Below are positions 54,687 to 62,539 of a stretch of 64,000 bases of DNA, one piece after another. How positions within the stretch are numbered: position 1 is the stretch's first letter; every line of letters begins with the position of its first letter. Source of the DNA: Labilithrix sp. (GTDB taxonomy: Bacteria > Myxococcota_A > Polyangia > Polyangiales > Polyangiaceae); contig JAHBWE010000031.1 in NCBI GenBank assembly GCA_019637155.1, positions 40,377 through 104,376 of the forward strand. The letters run 5' to 3'. The translations under genes were made by a program, and so were the position numbers. The notes beneath the pieces are model-generated. The model searched no databases. It worked only from the letters and a program-made list of their open reading frames with translations, and had not been told where the DNA came from.

Positions 54687-57131
54687 ATGAGCGCGTCACT
54701 CGATGGGCTGGTCGGGCGAACCCTCGCGGGGAAGTACCGGCTCGAGGAGCGTCTTCGCGCCGGCGCGATGGGTGCGATCTATCGCGCGCACCACGTCACG
54801 CTCGACAAGGCGGTGTGCATCAAGGTCATGCACCCCGAGCTGGCGAAGGATCCGCTCTTCGCGGAGCGCTTCTATCGCGAGGCCCGCGCGGCCTCGCGCT
54901 TCGATCATCCGTGCTCGATCATGATCCTCGATCACGGCGCCGAAGGCGACGTCCTCTACATCGCGATGGAGCTCGTCGAGGGGCGTGACCTCGCGGATCT
55001 GATCGAGGAGGCGGCGCACCAGCCTGGCGGCGTTCCGGCGGCGTTCCCCCCGCGCCGCATCGTCGATCTGCTCGCGCAGACCCTCGCGGCGCTCGGCGCG
55101 GCGCACGACGTCGGCATCCTCCATCGTGATCTGAAGCCCGAGAACATCATGGTCGCGCCCACGTGGGACGACGATGGCGCGGGCGAGCGCGTGAAGGTAT
55201 GCGACTTCGGCATCGCGCACATCGACGATCTGCCGTCGCAGTCCGGCCGCCGTCTCACGATGAAGGGTTTCCTCCTCGGGACGCCGGAGTACATGTCCCC
55301 GGAGCAGGCGCGCGCGGAGTCCGTGGACGCGCGGAGCGACGTCTACGCCGCGGGCGTGGTCCTCTATCTCCTCCTGACGGGCCGCCTACCGTTCGAGGAC
55401 GACTCCGCGGTCGCGGTCGCGCTCATGCAGATCAACGCGCCGCCGCCGGCTCCGTCGGCGCTCGCGCCGCAGTGCCATCGCGTCCTCGAGCGCATCTGCC
55501 TCAAGGCGCTGGAGAAGGACCCAACAAACCGCTTCGCGACCGCCCGCGCAATGCGCGCCGCCCTCCGCGACGCGCTCGCCGCCCCAACGACGCCCCGCCG
55601 CGCCTCGGCCCCTTTCGCGCCGGGCCCCGCGACGGAGGAGGGGGCGACGTGGGGGCCCGCGGCGCCTGGCGCGGCGTCGTTGGGAGCTGTCGCGTCGTCC
55701 GGCGTCGCGTCGCGAGGTGCGGTCGCGCCAGCTGTCGCGTCCGGCATCGCGTCGCGAGGTGCGGTCGCGTCGTTGGAAGCCGCGCCGCCGGGCGCCGTCG
55801 CGTCGCGTGGCGCGGTCGCGCGGTTGGGAGCCGTCGCGTCGCCGGGAGCTGTTGCGTCGTCCGGCATCGCGTCGCGTGGTGCGGTCGTGTCGATGGAAGC
55901 CGTTGCTTCGTCTGATGTGGTGTCGCCGGGTGAGGGGAGCTTCGTTCCGGTCGTCGCGTCGTTGCGGTCGCGGAGCTCCCTAACCTGTGTGGTCGCGCCG
56001 CTGCCGCCGCTTCGTGGGTCGCGGCGTGTCGTCGGCGCGGGGCTTACGCTCGCTGCCGTCGCCGTCCTGGTGCTCGGCGGCGTCAAGATCGCAAAGACGA
56101 GTCGTCGCGAGAGCGTGAACGTCACCGCGGCGCTCACGGTCGCGCCCGACACGCCCGTCGTCGCTCCGCCGGTCGCGTTGTCCGTCGCGTCGAAGGAGCC
56201 CGAGGCCCCGCCGCGTACGGCGCCCGTCGCCGCGGCGCCGCGGTCCGCTCCGGTGCCCGCGCCCGCGCCGAAGGCGCCCGAGGTCATGACACGTCCGGTG
56301 TCGATCGTCGCGGCACCGCGGCCCGCGGCGGTGCACGCGATCGCCGCCAAGCCGCGCGCTTCGACGCCCGCGCCGGTCGTTCATCCACCGACCGCGCCGG
56401 AGACACCGGTCCTCGTGCGGCCGGAGCCCATCCCCGCTCCGCCCCCTTCGGCCCCGCCCGCTCCAGTCGCGCCGTCGCCCGCGTCGCCCTTTCCGCTCGC
56501 GCCGCCGTCCCCCGCACCGCCCGCTCCAGTCGCGCCGTCGTCCCCCGCACCGCCCGCTCCAGTCGCGCCGTCGTCGCCCGCACCGCCCTCTCCGGACCCG
56601 CCGTCGTCGCCCGCGGTCCCGCCCGCTCCGGTCGCGCCGTCGCCCGCGGTCCCGCCCGCCCCGGTCGCGCCGTCGTCGCCCGCCCCGGTCGCGCCGTCGC
56701 TCGCGGTCCCGCCCGCCCCGGTGGTGCCGTCGTCGCCCGCGCTGTCTGCTCCGGTCACGGCGGCACCGGCGTCGTCTTCGGCGTCTGCGCGGGCGTTCTC
56801 CCTCGAGAGGGCGCGTGTCGATCTCGGTACGCCCGTCGTGACGGGCGCGACGTCGGCGAGCGTCGAGCGCGCGATCGTGCCGGTCAAGTCACGTATCGAT
56901 TTGTGTTATCGCGCGGCGCTGTCGCGCGCGGCGAGCCCGGTCGAGGGCGCGGCCACGCTTCATCTCGAGACCGACGACGTCGGCAACGTCCGGCGCGCGA
57001 ACGTCACCGGCGCGCTCGCGAGCACCGACGTCGCCACCTGCATCGCGAAGGCGGTCACGGGCCGCCGCATCGCGAACGTCGACACGGGCCACGCCACCGC
57101 GGCCATCCCGCTGACCTACCGAGCGCGCTGA
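54687..57131 (+). CDS. Ser/Thr kinase with low-complexity linker and AgmX/PglI-like tail
   Basis: The 814-residue protein has a kinase domain at about 15-285 (RAGAMGAIY, VCIKVM, HRDLKPEN, CDFGIAH, MSPEQ), a VASRGAVA-rich linker, one helix near 455-475 (VVGAGLTLAAVAVLVLGGV), a long Pro/Ala/Ser region, and a C-terminal domain with DLCYRAAL and ATCIAKAV spaced Cys residues. That ending matches the AgmX/PglI-type myxobacterial tail, which has CYxxAL and a later C-I-xx-A. The ATG at 54687 is chosen because the upstream frame has no conserved content. The protein would signal from the cytoplasm to an extracytoplasmic tail. Targets unknown. Third Hanks kinase in the window, each with a different layout. 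Confidence 0.9.
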   Translation: MSASLDGLVGRTLAGKYRLEERLRAGAMGAIYRAHHVTLDKAVCIKVMHPELAKDPLFAERFYREARAASRFDHPCSIMILDHGAEGDVLYIAMELVEGRDLADLIEEAAHQPGGVPAAFPPRRIVDLLAQTLAALGAAHDVGILHRDLKPENIMVAPTWDDDGAGERVKVCDFGIAHIDDLPSQSGRRLTMKGFLLGTPEYMSPEQARAESVDARSDVYAAGVVLYLLLTGRLPFEDDSAVAVALMQINAPPPAPSALAPQCHRVLERICLKALEKDPTNRFATARAMRAALRDALAAPTTPRRASAPFAPGPATEEGATWGPAAPGAASLGAVASSGVASRGAVAPAVASGIASRGAVASLEAAPPGAVASRGAVARLGAVASPGAVASSGIASRGAVVSMEAVASSDVVSPGEGSFVPVVASLRSRSSLTCVVAPLPPLRGSRRVVGAGLTLAAVAVLVLGGVKIAKTSRRESVNVTAALTVAPDTPVVAPPVALSVASKEPEAPPRTAPVAAAPRSAPVPAPAPKAPEVMTRPVSIVAAPRPAAVHAIAAKPRASTPAPVVHPPTAPETPVLVRPEPIPAPPPSAPPAPVAPSPASPFPLAPPSPAPPAPVAPSSPAPPAPVAPSSPAPPSPDPPSSPAVPPAPVAPSPAVPPAPVAPSSPAPVAPSLAVPPAPVVPSSPALSAPVTAAPASSSASARAFSLERARVDLGTPVVTGATSASVERAIVPVKSRIDLCYRAALSRAASPVEGAATLHLETDDVGNVRRANVTGALASTDVATCIAKAVTGRRIANVDTGHATAAIPLTYRAR
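55680..55920 (+). repeat. Low-complexity VASRGAVA-coding repeats
   Basis: About ten imperfect units such as GCGTCGCGAGGTGCGGTCGC code for Val-Ala-Ser-Arg-Gly-Ala variants. They lie in the linker of the kinase at 54687. Unit edges are irregular, so the exact copy number is uncertain. Confidence 0.7.
56450..56760 (+). repeat. Pro-rich repeats coding PAPVAPSS
   Basis: Repeated units (CCCGCTCCAGTCGCGCCGTC and variants) code for PPAPVAPSSPA. They form a long Pro-rich arm between the membrane helix and the C-terminal tail of the kinase. Probably a flexible extracytoplasmic spacer. Confidence 0.75.
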
Positions 57132-57158
57132 CGTTCGCGGCGTGACGAAGCGTCGAGC

Positions 57159-57191
57159 GCTCAGTATGGGCTCAGTACGGGCTCAGTACGG
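57159..57191. repeat. Three 11-bp tandem repeats over a stop codon
   Basis: GCTCAGTATGG, GCTCAGTACGG and GCTCAGTACGG run head to tail between convergent genes. The last copy overlaps the stop codon of the gene at 57183. Slippage is the likely cause; an 11-base unit shifts the frame, so changes in copy number would alter the end of that protein. Confidence 0.8.
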
Positions 57192-59345
57192 GCACATCAG
57201 CGTGGTCGTGATCCATCCGTCGACGACGGACGTGCCGATCGGGTCGACGATCGCGGACGCGAGCGGCGGCATGCGGTTGCCGTCGAGCGTGTGCATGCGG
57301 AGCGAGATGAGCGACTTGCTCGGATCGCCGGGGACGAAGAGCTTGCCGTCGGGGACGCCGAGGTCGCCCGTCTCCGCCTCGGCCTCGCACACCTTCGTGC
57401 CCTTGAAGGTGCGGCTGAAGCGGAAGTCCGCGGCGCCGCGGCCCGGACCGCCGGGGCGGTGACAGAACGCGCAGTTCGCGTGCACGTAGGAGCGCGCGCG
57501 CGCCTCGACGTCGACGGACTCGTCGGCCGGGTTCGGGAACTTCGCGCGCGGCTCGGCGGGGAGCGGCGCCGCGAACGCGCCGAGCTGCTCGAGCTTCGCG
57601 AGCTGGTTCATGCGCGCCGCCGGACCCGCCTCGTCGGCCGGGTAGTCGTGCTCCATGTTGAGCATGCCGATCTCGAGACCGAGGCTGCCGCCCGCGGCGC
57701 CGTTGTGGCACTGCATGCATTGCGAGCGGCTCGGATACGTCCAGACCTGCGCGCCGTTGCCGTTCGGCACTTCCTTCGTCTTGCCGTCGAGGAGGAGGAG
57801 CGCGTCGGACTCGTCCGCGTTCCACTCGTACGTGTAGCCGGCCCAGCTGCTGTCGGTGTGGCGCACGAAGAGGCGCGTCTCGATGCGCTTGCCGCCGAGG
57901 CGGAACTCCTTCACGAGGACGGTGCCGTTCGGAAGATCGAAGTGGCCGTCGGGCGCGACGTTGATCTTCCCGTCGGGCGGCAGCGAGATCCACCGGTACT
58001 TCTCGGCGCCGTCGCTCCAGAGCGGCGTCGTGACGTCGTAGGCGAGGAGCTTCGACGACGGCGTCTTCGGATCGTTCGCGAGGACGCAGCCGGTCTGCGA
58101 GAGCTTCGCGGGGAGCCCCTCGGAGGAGAGCTGCGGGACGAGGCGCTTCACCTTCCCGGCGCCGTAGTCGAGGATGAAGAGCTCGCCGTCGTTGTCCTGG
58201 CCGAACGACGAGATCGAGTAGTTCGTCAAGGCGACGGTCGCGATCGGCGGCGGCGTGGGCGAGACGGTGGTGGGGATCGAGTAGATCTTGCCGCCGAAGT
58301 CGCCGAAGATGTACCGGCCCTGGAGCTCGGGGAGCGCGGTGCCGCGGTACACGTAGCCGCCGGTGATCGAGAAGCCCATCGAGCGGCCGTACTCGACGAT
58401 CGGATCGATCGCGTTCTCGACGACGGGGCAGGGCTCCGGCTTGTAGCAGCGGAAGCCTTCGCGGACGCCCCACCCGTAGTTGCCGCCGAGCGTGATCTTG
58501 TCGACCTCTTCGGCGCGGTTCTGGCCGACGTCGCCGGCCCAGAGCTCGCCCGTGAGCGAGTCGAAGTTGAAGCGCCACGTGTTGCGGAGGCCGTACGCGT
58601 AGATCTCCGGCTTGCCGCCGCCGTTCGCGAACGGGTTGTCCTCCGGGATGCCGTAGAGCTGACCGTCCGGTACGACGTCGACGTCGATGCGCAGCATCTT
58701 GCCGAGGAAGACGTCCTTGTTCTGGCCGTAGCCGCGCGGATCGCCGCCGGAGCCGCCGTCGCCGAACGACGCGTAGAGCCGGCCGTCGGGACCGAACGCG
58801 ACGTGGCCGCCGTTGTGGTTCGAGTACGGCTGATCGAACTGGAGGAGCTCGGTGAGCGTGGTCTTGTCGAACGTCTTGCCGCCGTCGTTGCTCTTGATGC
58901 GGACGATGACGGAGGCGAGGTTCGCGGGGCTCGTCGAGCTCGGCTTCGTGTACGAGAGGAAGGCGAGGCCGTTCTCCGCGAACTTCGGGTGGAGCGCGAG
59001 GCCGAGGAGGCCGGCCTCGTTGGGGCTCGAGTTGACGCGGTCCTTGATGTCGAGCGCGACGCTGCGGGTTCCGTCGTTGGCGACGTAGTTGATGACGCCG
59101 GCCTTCTCGACGACGAGGAAGTGCTCGTTGTCGCCCGGCAGGGGCGCGACGGCGATCGGGTTCCGGAACGAGATGTCGTTGAACGCGGGCGCGAACCCGT
59201 AGCCGCCGGACGGCCGCACGCCGCCGAGGCACGCGTTCACGCTCGCGAGGTTGGCGGAGTCGCCGGAGGGCTTGTCGTCGTCTCCGAGGGCACAAGCCGC
59301 GATCGCGGCACAGAGCGACAAAACCAAAGGAAAACGCGGGCGCAT
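57183..59345 (-). CDS. Lipoprotein: sugar-dehydrogenase-like propeller fused to di-haem module
   Basis: The 720-residue protein has a lipoprotein signal (AAIAAC), an N-terminal beta-propeller of the PQQ-dependent glucose/sorbosone dehydrogenase type (GLLGLALHPKF, GGHVAFGPDGRLYASFGDGG, IYAYGLRNTWRFNFD, WAGDVGQNRAEEVD), and a C-terminal segment with two haem-c sites, CMQCH (near 540) and CAFCH (near 624). The ATG at 59345 is chosen because it starts the signal peptide; the longer open frame adds an unrelated lead. The propeller would oxidise a sugar with a quinone, and the haems would pass electrons on. Both in one chain is less common. Substrate and acceptor are not known. Confidence 0.85.
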   Translation of the reverse strand: MRPRFPLVLSLCAAIAACALGDDDKPSGDSANLASVNACLGGVRPSGGYGFAPAFNDISFRNPIAVAPLPGDNEHFLVVEKAGVINYVANDGTRSVALDIKDRVNSSPNEAGLLGLALHPKFAENGLAFLSYTKPSSTSPANLASVIVRIKSNDGGKTFDKTTLTELLQFDQPYSNHNGGHVAFGPDGRLYASFGDGGSGGDPRGYGQNKDVFLGKMLRIDVDVVPDGQLYGIPEDNPFANGGGKPEIYAYGLRNTWRFNFDSLTGELWAGDVGQNRAEEVDKITLGGNYGWGVREGFRCYKPEPCPVVENAIDPIVEYGRSMGFSITGGYVYRGTALPELQGRYIFGDFGGKIYSIPTTVSPTPPPIATVALTNYSISSFGQDNDGELFILDYGAGKVKRLVPQLSSEGLPAKLSQTGCVLANDPKTPSSKLLAYDVTTPLWSDGAEKYRWISLPPDGKINVAPDGHFDLPNGTVLVKEFRLGGKRIETRLFVRHTDSSWAGYTYEWNADESDALLLLDGKTKEVPNGNGAQVWTYPSRSQCMQCHNGAAGGSLGLEIGMLNMEHDYPADEAGPAARMNQLAKLEQLGAFAAPLPAEPRAKFPNPADESVDVEARARSYVHANCAFCHRPGGPGRGAADFRFSRTFKGTKVCEAEAETGDLGVPDGKLFVPGDPSKSLISLRMHTLDGNRMPPLASAIVDPIGTSVVDGWITTTLMCPY

Positions 59346-59560
59346 CGGTCCCGTCACATATCTCGCCCGCGGCGTTGCGGCAATCGAACCCGACGCGGAG
59401 ACGCGGATGTTAGCGCGAGCACTTGCGCATCGCCGTCGCGCCAGATGGTCCGCGCGCGCCCCGGTGAAAAGGAGTCCATCTATTGGAAAATAGAAAAGAA
59501 AAAGCAACCGGCCACGTAACCGAGCAGCGCCTCCGTCGTAGTGACCTGCGAGGTGCAACG

Positions 59561-59953
59561 ATGACGACTTCTCTCATCACCAAGCTCGCAGCGCTTTTCC
59601 TCCTCGCTTCCTTTGCCGTGGGTTGTGCAGCCGAAGACGTCGAAGAAGAAGAGGAGCAAGGGGAGACGAGCTCGGCGCTCGCGAGCTCCTGCTCGGCGGG
59701 GTACGCGTGCATCTATCAGCACAGCAAGTTCGGAGGTCGCCTGCTCCAGTTCCGGGACGGCGGCTGTCAGAACCTGGGCGGCAAGTACAACTTCAACGAC
59801 CGCGCGAGCAGCATCCGCAATCGCACGGGCAGGACCCTCCGTCTCTACAAGGATGCAAACTGCAAGGGCAGCACGCGCACCTTCGGACCGGGCGAGCAGA
59901 CGCAGAGCCTCGGCGGCTTCGGCGACGAAGCCTCCTCGATCCGCATCTTCTGA
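59561..59953 (+). CDS. Small lipoprotein with a crystallin/I36-like domain
   Basis: The 130-residue protein has a lipoprotein signal (FAVGC), a Glu-rich stretch, and a C-terminal domain of about 85 residues with CSAGYACIYQHSKFGGRLLQF and GFGDEASSIRIF. The pattern Y-x-C-x-Y-x-x-x-x-F-G-G and the repeated ASSIR resemble beta/gamma-crystallin-like peptidase inhibitor family I36. It would be surface-exposed. GAGGTG lies 5 bases before the ATG at 59561. A palindromic hairpin follows 24 bases after its stop. A protease-inhibitor role is inferred. Confidence 0.8.
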   Translation: MTTSLITKLAALFLLASFAVGCAAEDVEEEEEQGETSSALASSCSAGYACIYQHSKFGGRLLQFRDGGCQNLGGKYNFNDRASSIRNRTGRTLRLYKDANCKGSTRTFGPGEQTQSLGGFGDEASSIRIF

Positions 59954-59977
59954 TCGCCCGCGCTCGCCCGACCGTGA

Positions 59978-59999
59978 GGGACCTCCGTGCCGAGGTCCC
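59978..59999 (+). terminator. Hairpin after the crystallin-like gene
   Basis: GGGACCTC-CGTGCC-GAGGTCCC forms an 8-base perfect stem 24 bases past the stop at 59953. No T-tract follows, so it may be a processing or stability hairpin rather than an intrinsic terminator. Confidence 0.5.
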
Positions 60000-60118
60000 C
60001 GCGGTTCGTGGGCATGGTTGCGCGATGGGAAAGGAGCCGCCGGTTGCTAGGCGGCAACGGTCATCGAAGATGCGCGGTCGTAACCCGTGGGGGCGCGCGT
60101 CGAGGTCGTGCGCTACTC

Positions 60119-60223
60119 CATCAGGAGGAGCGCCTGCACTTGACGGTGGAGGATCCGACCAAGCAGGAGCTCGCGCGTCGCGAGGCGCCGCGTCTCGTCC
60201 GCGCCATCCTCGCCGCGCGATGA
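60119..60223 (+). pseudogene. Possible coding relic (34 codons)
   Basis: The frame reads H-Q-E-E-R-L-H-L-T-V-E-D-P-T-K-Q-E-L then more, ending with LVRAILAAR and TGA. Third codon positions are G or C as in real genes, while the flanking frame content is arbitrary. It may be the tail of a decayed gene; it is also possible that it is chance. Confidence 0.3.
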
Positions 60224-60605
60224 CGACGCCGACCAGGGCCGCACGCGTTCGTCTGCATCCTGTTCACGCGCGCATGCTGTCGAGGCGCGCCTGTCGGTCA
60301 CCAGAGCGCGGGATGAGTCGACGACTGGATGTGGAAGCGCGAGCGCGTGACGTGACTTCGAGGAGCGTCGTGTACAGGAACCGCGCGGCGCGCGATGTCG
60401 GCGTGCTCCGCCACGCTCGGTTAGGCGCAACGTTGCCGCACTGCTGTCGGGTGGGTGGCGTGTTTTTGCGCAATCGAGGTGGGGGGATCTGGATCGGTCA
60501 GGCACCGCCCTACCGGATCGTGTGTGGGCGCTTTGACTACCCTGCAGTGATTGTTCCTCGTGAGGCGGGGGCTAGTGAATTCGGTGGGTTGAATGATGTG
60601 GCCTA

Positions 60606-60613
60606 CATTTGAC
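60606..60613 (+). promoter_or_regulatory. CATTTGAC motif ahead of the first FG-GAP gene
   Basis: The motif lies 44 bases before the ATG at 60658. The paralogue at 62540 has the same eight bases at 62488-62495, also 44 bases before its ATG. It contains TTGAC as in a -35 box, but no matching -10 was found at standard spacing. Confidence 0.35.
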
Positions 60614-60657
60614 TACCTTGTCGGTGTTTTGGCGCCGTCGTTGCACGAGGGGTGGGT

Positions 60658-62430
60658 ATGAAACGTCTGCCCTTCGCGCTTGTCGCTCTTGCCCTTTCGG
60701 TTCCTGCGGTCGCATGCCTCGACGAAGGGACGGATCGGGAAGGGGTGTCGTCCGACAACCTCGACGAGGCGACCAAGACCGCGTGCAACTTCGGGTTCAC
60801 GCCGGTCGACGCCGCGGCCAACAAGCCGATCAAGCTCGGGCCGAAGAGCAACGTCGTCGGCGGCAGGCGCCTCGCGGTCGGCAACTTCGCGAAGGACAAG
60901 AACCCCGACATCGTCGTCGCGAGCGACGTCACCAAGATCCAGCTCTTCGTCGGCAAGGGCGACGGCACCTTCTCCGCCGTCGCCGAGAAGAACGTCGCCG
61001 GCGCCGTCACCGGCCGGACGCGTACCGCGCTCACCGTCGCCGCGACCGGCGACTTCGACGGCGACGGCTACCAGGACCTCATCCTCGCCATCACCTCCGT
61101 TCCGAAGGGCGAGAACCCGGACCCGAAGGACATCCGCGTCGACTACAAGGTCGTGAACGGCACGTCCGACCAGAAGCTCGCGCTCTCGGGTCAGGTCCTT
61201 CCGCCCGTCATGGAGAAGGTCCTCTCCCATACCGTGGGTGACCTCGACGGGGACGGCGCCGACGACCTCGTCATCCTCACCGACAAGGGACAGAGCTTCA
61301 TCTTCGGTCAGAAGAACAACCGCGACGTCAAGCCCGAGACGATCGAGTACTCGAACGCCTCCAAGCGCGTCCTCGCGTTCGTCACGCCGAAGACCGAGGA
61401 CAAGCCCGCCGCGCTCAACATCCTGACCAACAACGGCAAGGTCAGCACGCTCACGTTCGGCGGCGATCGCAAGGTCACGTCCGTCACGACCACGCTCGCC
61501 GGCTTCGACAAGAAGGCCCCGCCGGTCGTGTCCGATCTCGACGAGAACGGCTCGCTCGAGGTCGCGATGCTCTCCAACAAGCTCACGATCTCGACGCTCG
61601 GCGCCAAGGGCAAGCCGCTCACGTTCGACGACGTCTCGGGCCGCACCGTCGGCGCCGCCGACTTCGACGCGAACGGCAACCACGAGATCATCTACGCCGT
61701 CTCCGACGAGACGAAGCTGTACGCCGCCTGCGGCTACGCGCCGGACGCGACCGCGATCGCCGCGGTGGAGCTCCCGATCGCGTACAGCCCCGACATGTTC
61801 CTCGGCAGCACCGACGACCTGAACGGCGACGGCAAGCCGGACCTCGTCACGCTGCCGACCGCCGGCGGCGAGCTCAAGGTCTACCTCGGCGGGACGCGCA
61901 ACGATCCGCCGCCGGAGCTCACCGTCTTCTCCGCGAGCGCCGAGGTCGCGCCCGACGCGGGCGCCGACACGGGCACGCCCGACACGGGCACGGAGACGCC
62001 CGACACCGGGACCGCGGAGGACGCGGGCACGGTCACCGCCGACGCGGGCGAGACGCCGGAAGACGACGCGGGGCCGGCGCCGGATGCGGGTCCGTCCTCG
62101 GATGCAGGCCCGCGCCCGGACGCGGGAGGCGGCGGCGGTGGTGGCGGCGGTGGCAACACCGACCCCGATCAGGCCGGCGACGACGATGACAGCGAAGAGC
62201 CCACCGAGCGCCCGGTCGACGAGGCGGACGGTCCGACGAAGAAGCCGAAGAAGCCGACCACGAAGCCCTCGACCACCGGCGGCGTCACCATCACGCCGCG
62301 CCCGCAGCCGCAGGCAGTCAACGACGGCTGCTCGGCCACCCCGGCCTCCTCGCACGGCGTCTCCACCAGCGCGATCGGCGGTGTGATCGCCGCGATGCTC
62401 CTCCTCGGCCGCCGCCGCCGCAAGTCGTAG
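60658..62430 (+). CDS. FG-GAP/VCBS-type surface protein with MYXO-CTERM-like tail
   Basis: The 590-residue protein has a signal peptide (FALVALALSVPAVAC, lipoprotein-like Cys), about six FG-GAP-type calcium-binding segments (DFDGDGYQDL, DLDGDGADDL, DLNGDGKPDL), an Asp/Thr/Pro-rich linker (PDTGTETPDTG, DAGPAPDAGP), then NDGCSATPASS, a hydrophobic segment and RRRRKS. That ending is the MYXO-CTERM type of sorting signal. FG-GAP repeats often build beta-propellers. GAGGGG lies 5 bases before the ATG at 60658. A paralogue follows after 109 bases. It is likely surface-attached; the ligand is unknown. Confidence 0.88.
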   Translation: MKRLPFALVALALSVPAVACLDEGTDREGVSSDNLDEATKTACNFGFTPVDAAANKPIKLGPKSNVVGGRRLAVGNFAKDKNPDIVVASDVTKIQLFVGKGDGTFSAVAEKNVAGAVTGRTRTALTVAATGDFDGDGYQDLILAITSVPKGENPDPKDIRVDYKVVNGTSDQKLALSGQVLPPVMEKVLSHTVGDLDGDGADDLVILTDKGQSFIFGQKNNRDVKPETIEYSNASKRVLAFVTPKTEDKPAALNILTNNGKVSTLTFGGDRKVTSVTTTLAGFDKKAPPVVSDLDENGSLEVAMLSNKLTISTLGAKGKPLTFDDVSGRTVGAADFDANGNHEIIYAVSDETKLYAACGYAPDATAIAAVELPIAYSPDMFLGSTDDLNGDGKPDLVTLPTAGGELKVYLGGTRNDPPPELTVFSASAEVAPDAGADTGTPDTGTETPDTGTAEDAGTVTADAGETPEDDAGPAPDAGPSSDAGPRPDAGGGGGGGGGGNTDPDQAGDDDDSEEPTERPVDEADGPTKKPKKPTTKPSTTGGVTITPRPQPQAVNDGCSATPASSHGVSTSAIGGVIAAMLLLGRRRRKS

Positions 62431-62455
62431 CCTCCGGCCCGCACTCCCACCCCTC

Positions 62456-62486
62456 GAGAAGGACAGCGAAAATAGCTGTCCTTTTC
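62456..62486 (+). terminator. Rho-independent terminator after the first FG-GAP gene
   Basis: AAGGACAGC, a GAAAATA loop, then GCTGTCCTT followed by two more T (TTTT in all), a 9-base perfect stem, 28 bases past the stop at 62430. It separates the two paralogues into different transcripts. Confidence 0.85.
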
Positions 62487-62539
62487 GCATTTGACGTTGG
62501 GTGCCGAAATGTAGGGAAGGGCCGAGGGCGCGGGCCCGT

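Larger units (their letters stand above)
59954..60657. other. 704-base gap with weak coding signals only
   Basis: No complete gene is supported. The first part has a hairpin at 59978-59999, then an apparently coding relic at 60119-60223. The region from 60361 becomes less GC-rich and carries a TTTGACTACC phrase twice (60533 and 60609), the second just upstream of the next gene. It is the largest non-coding stretch in the window. Confidence 0.6.
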
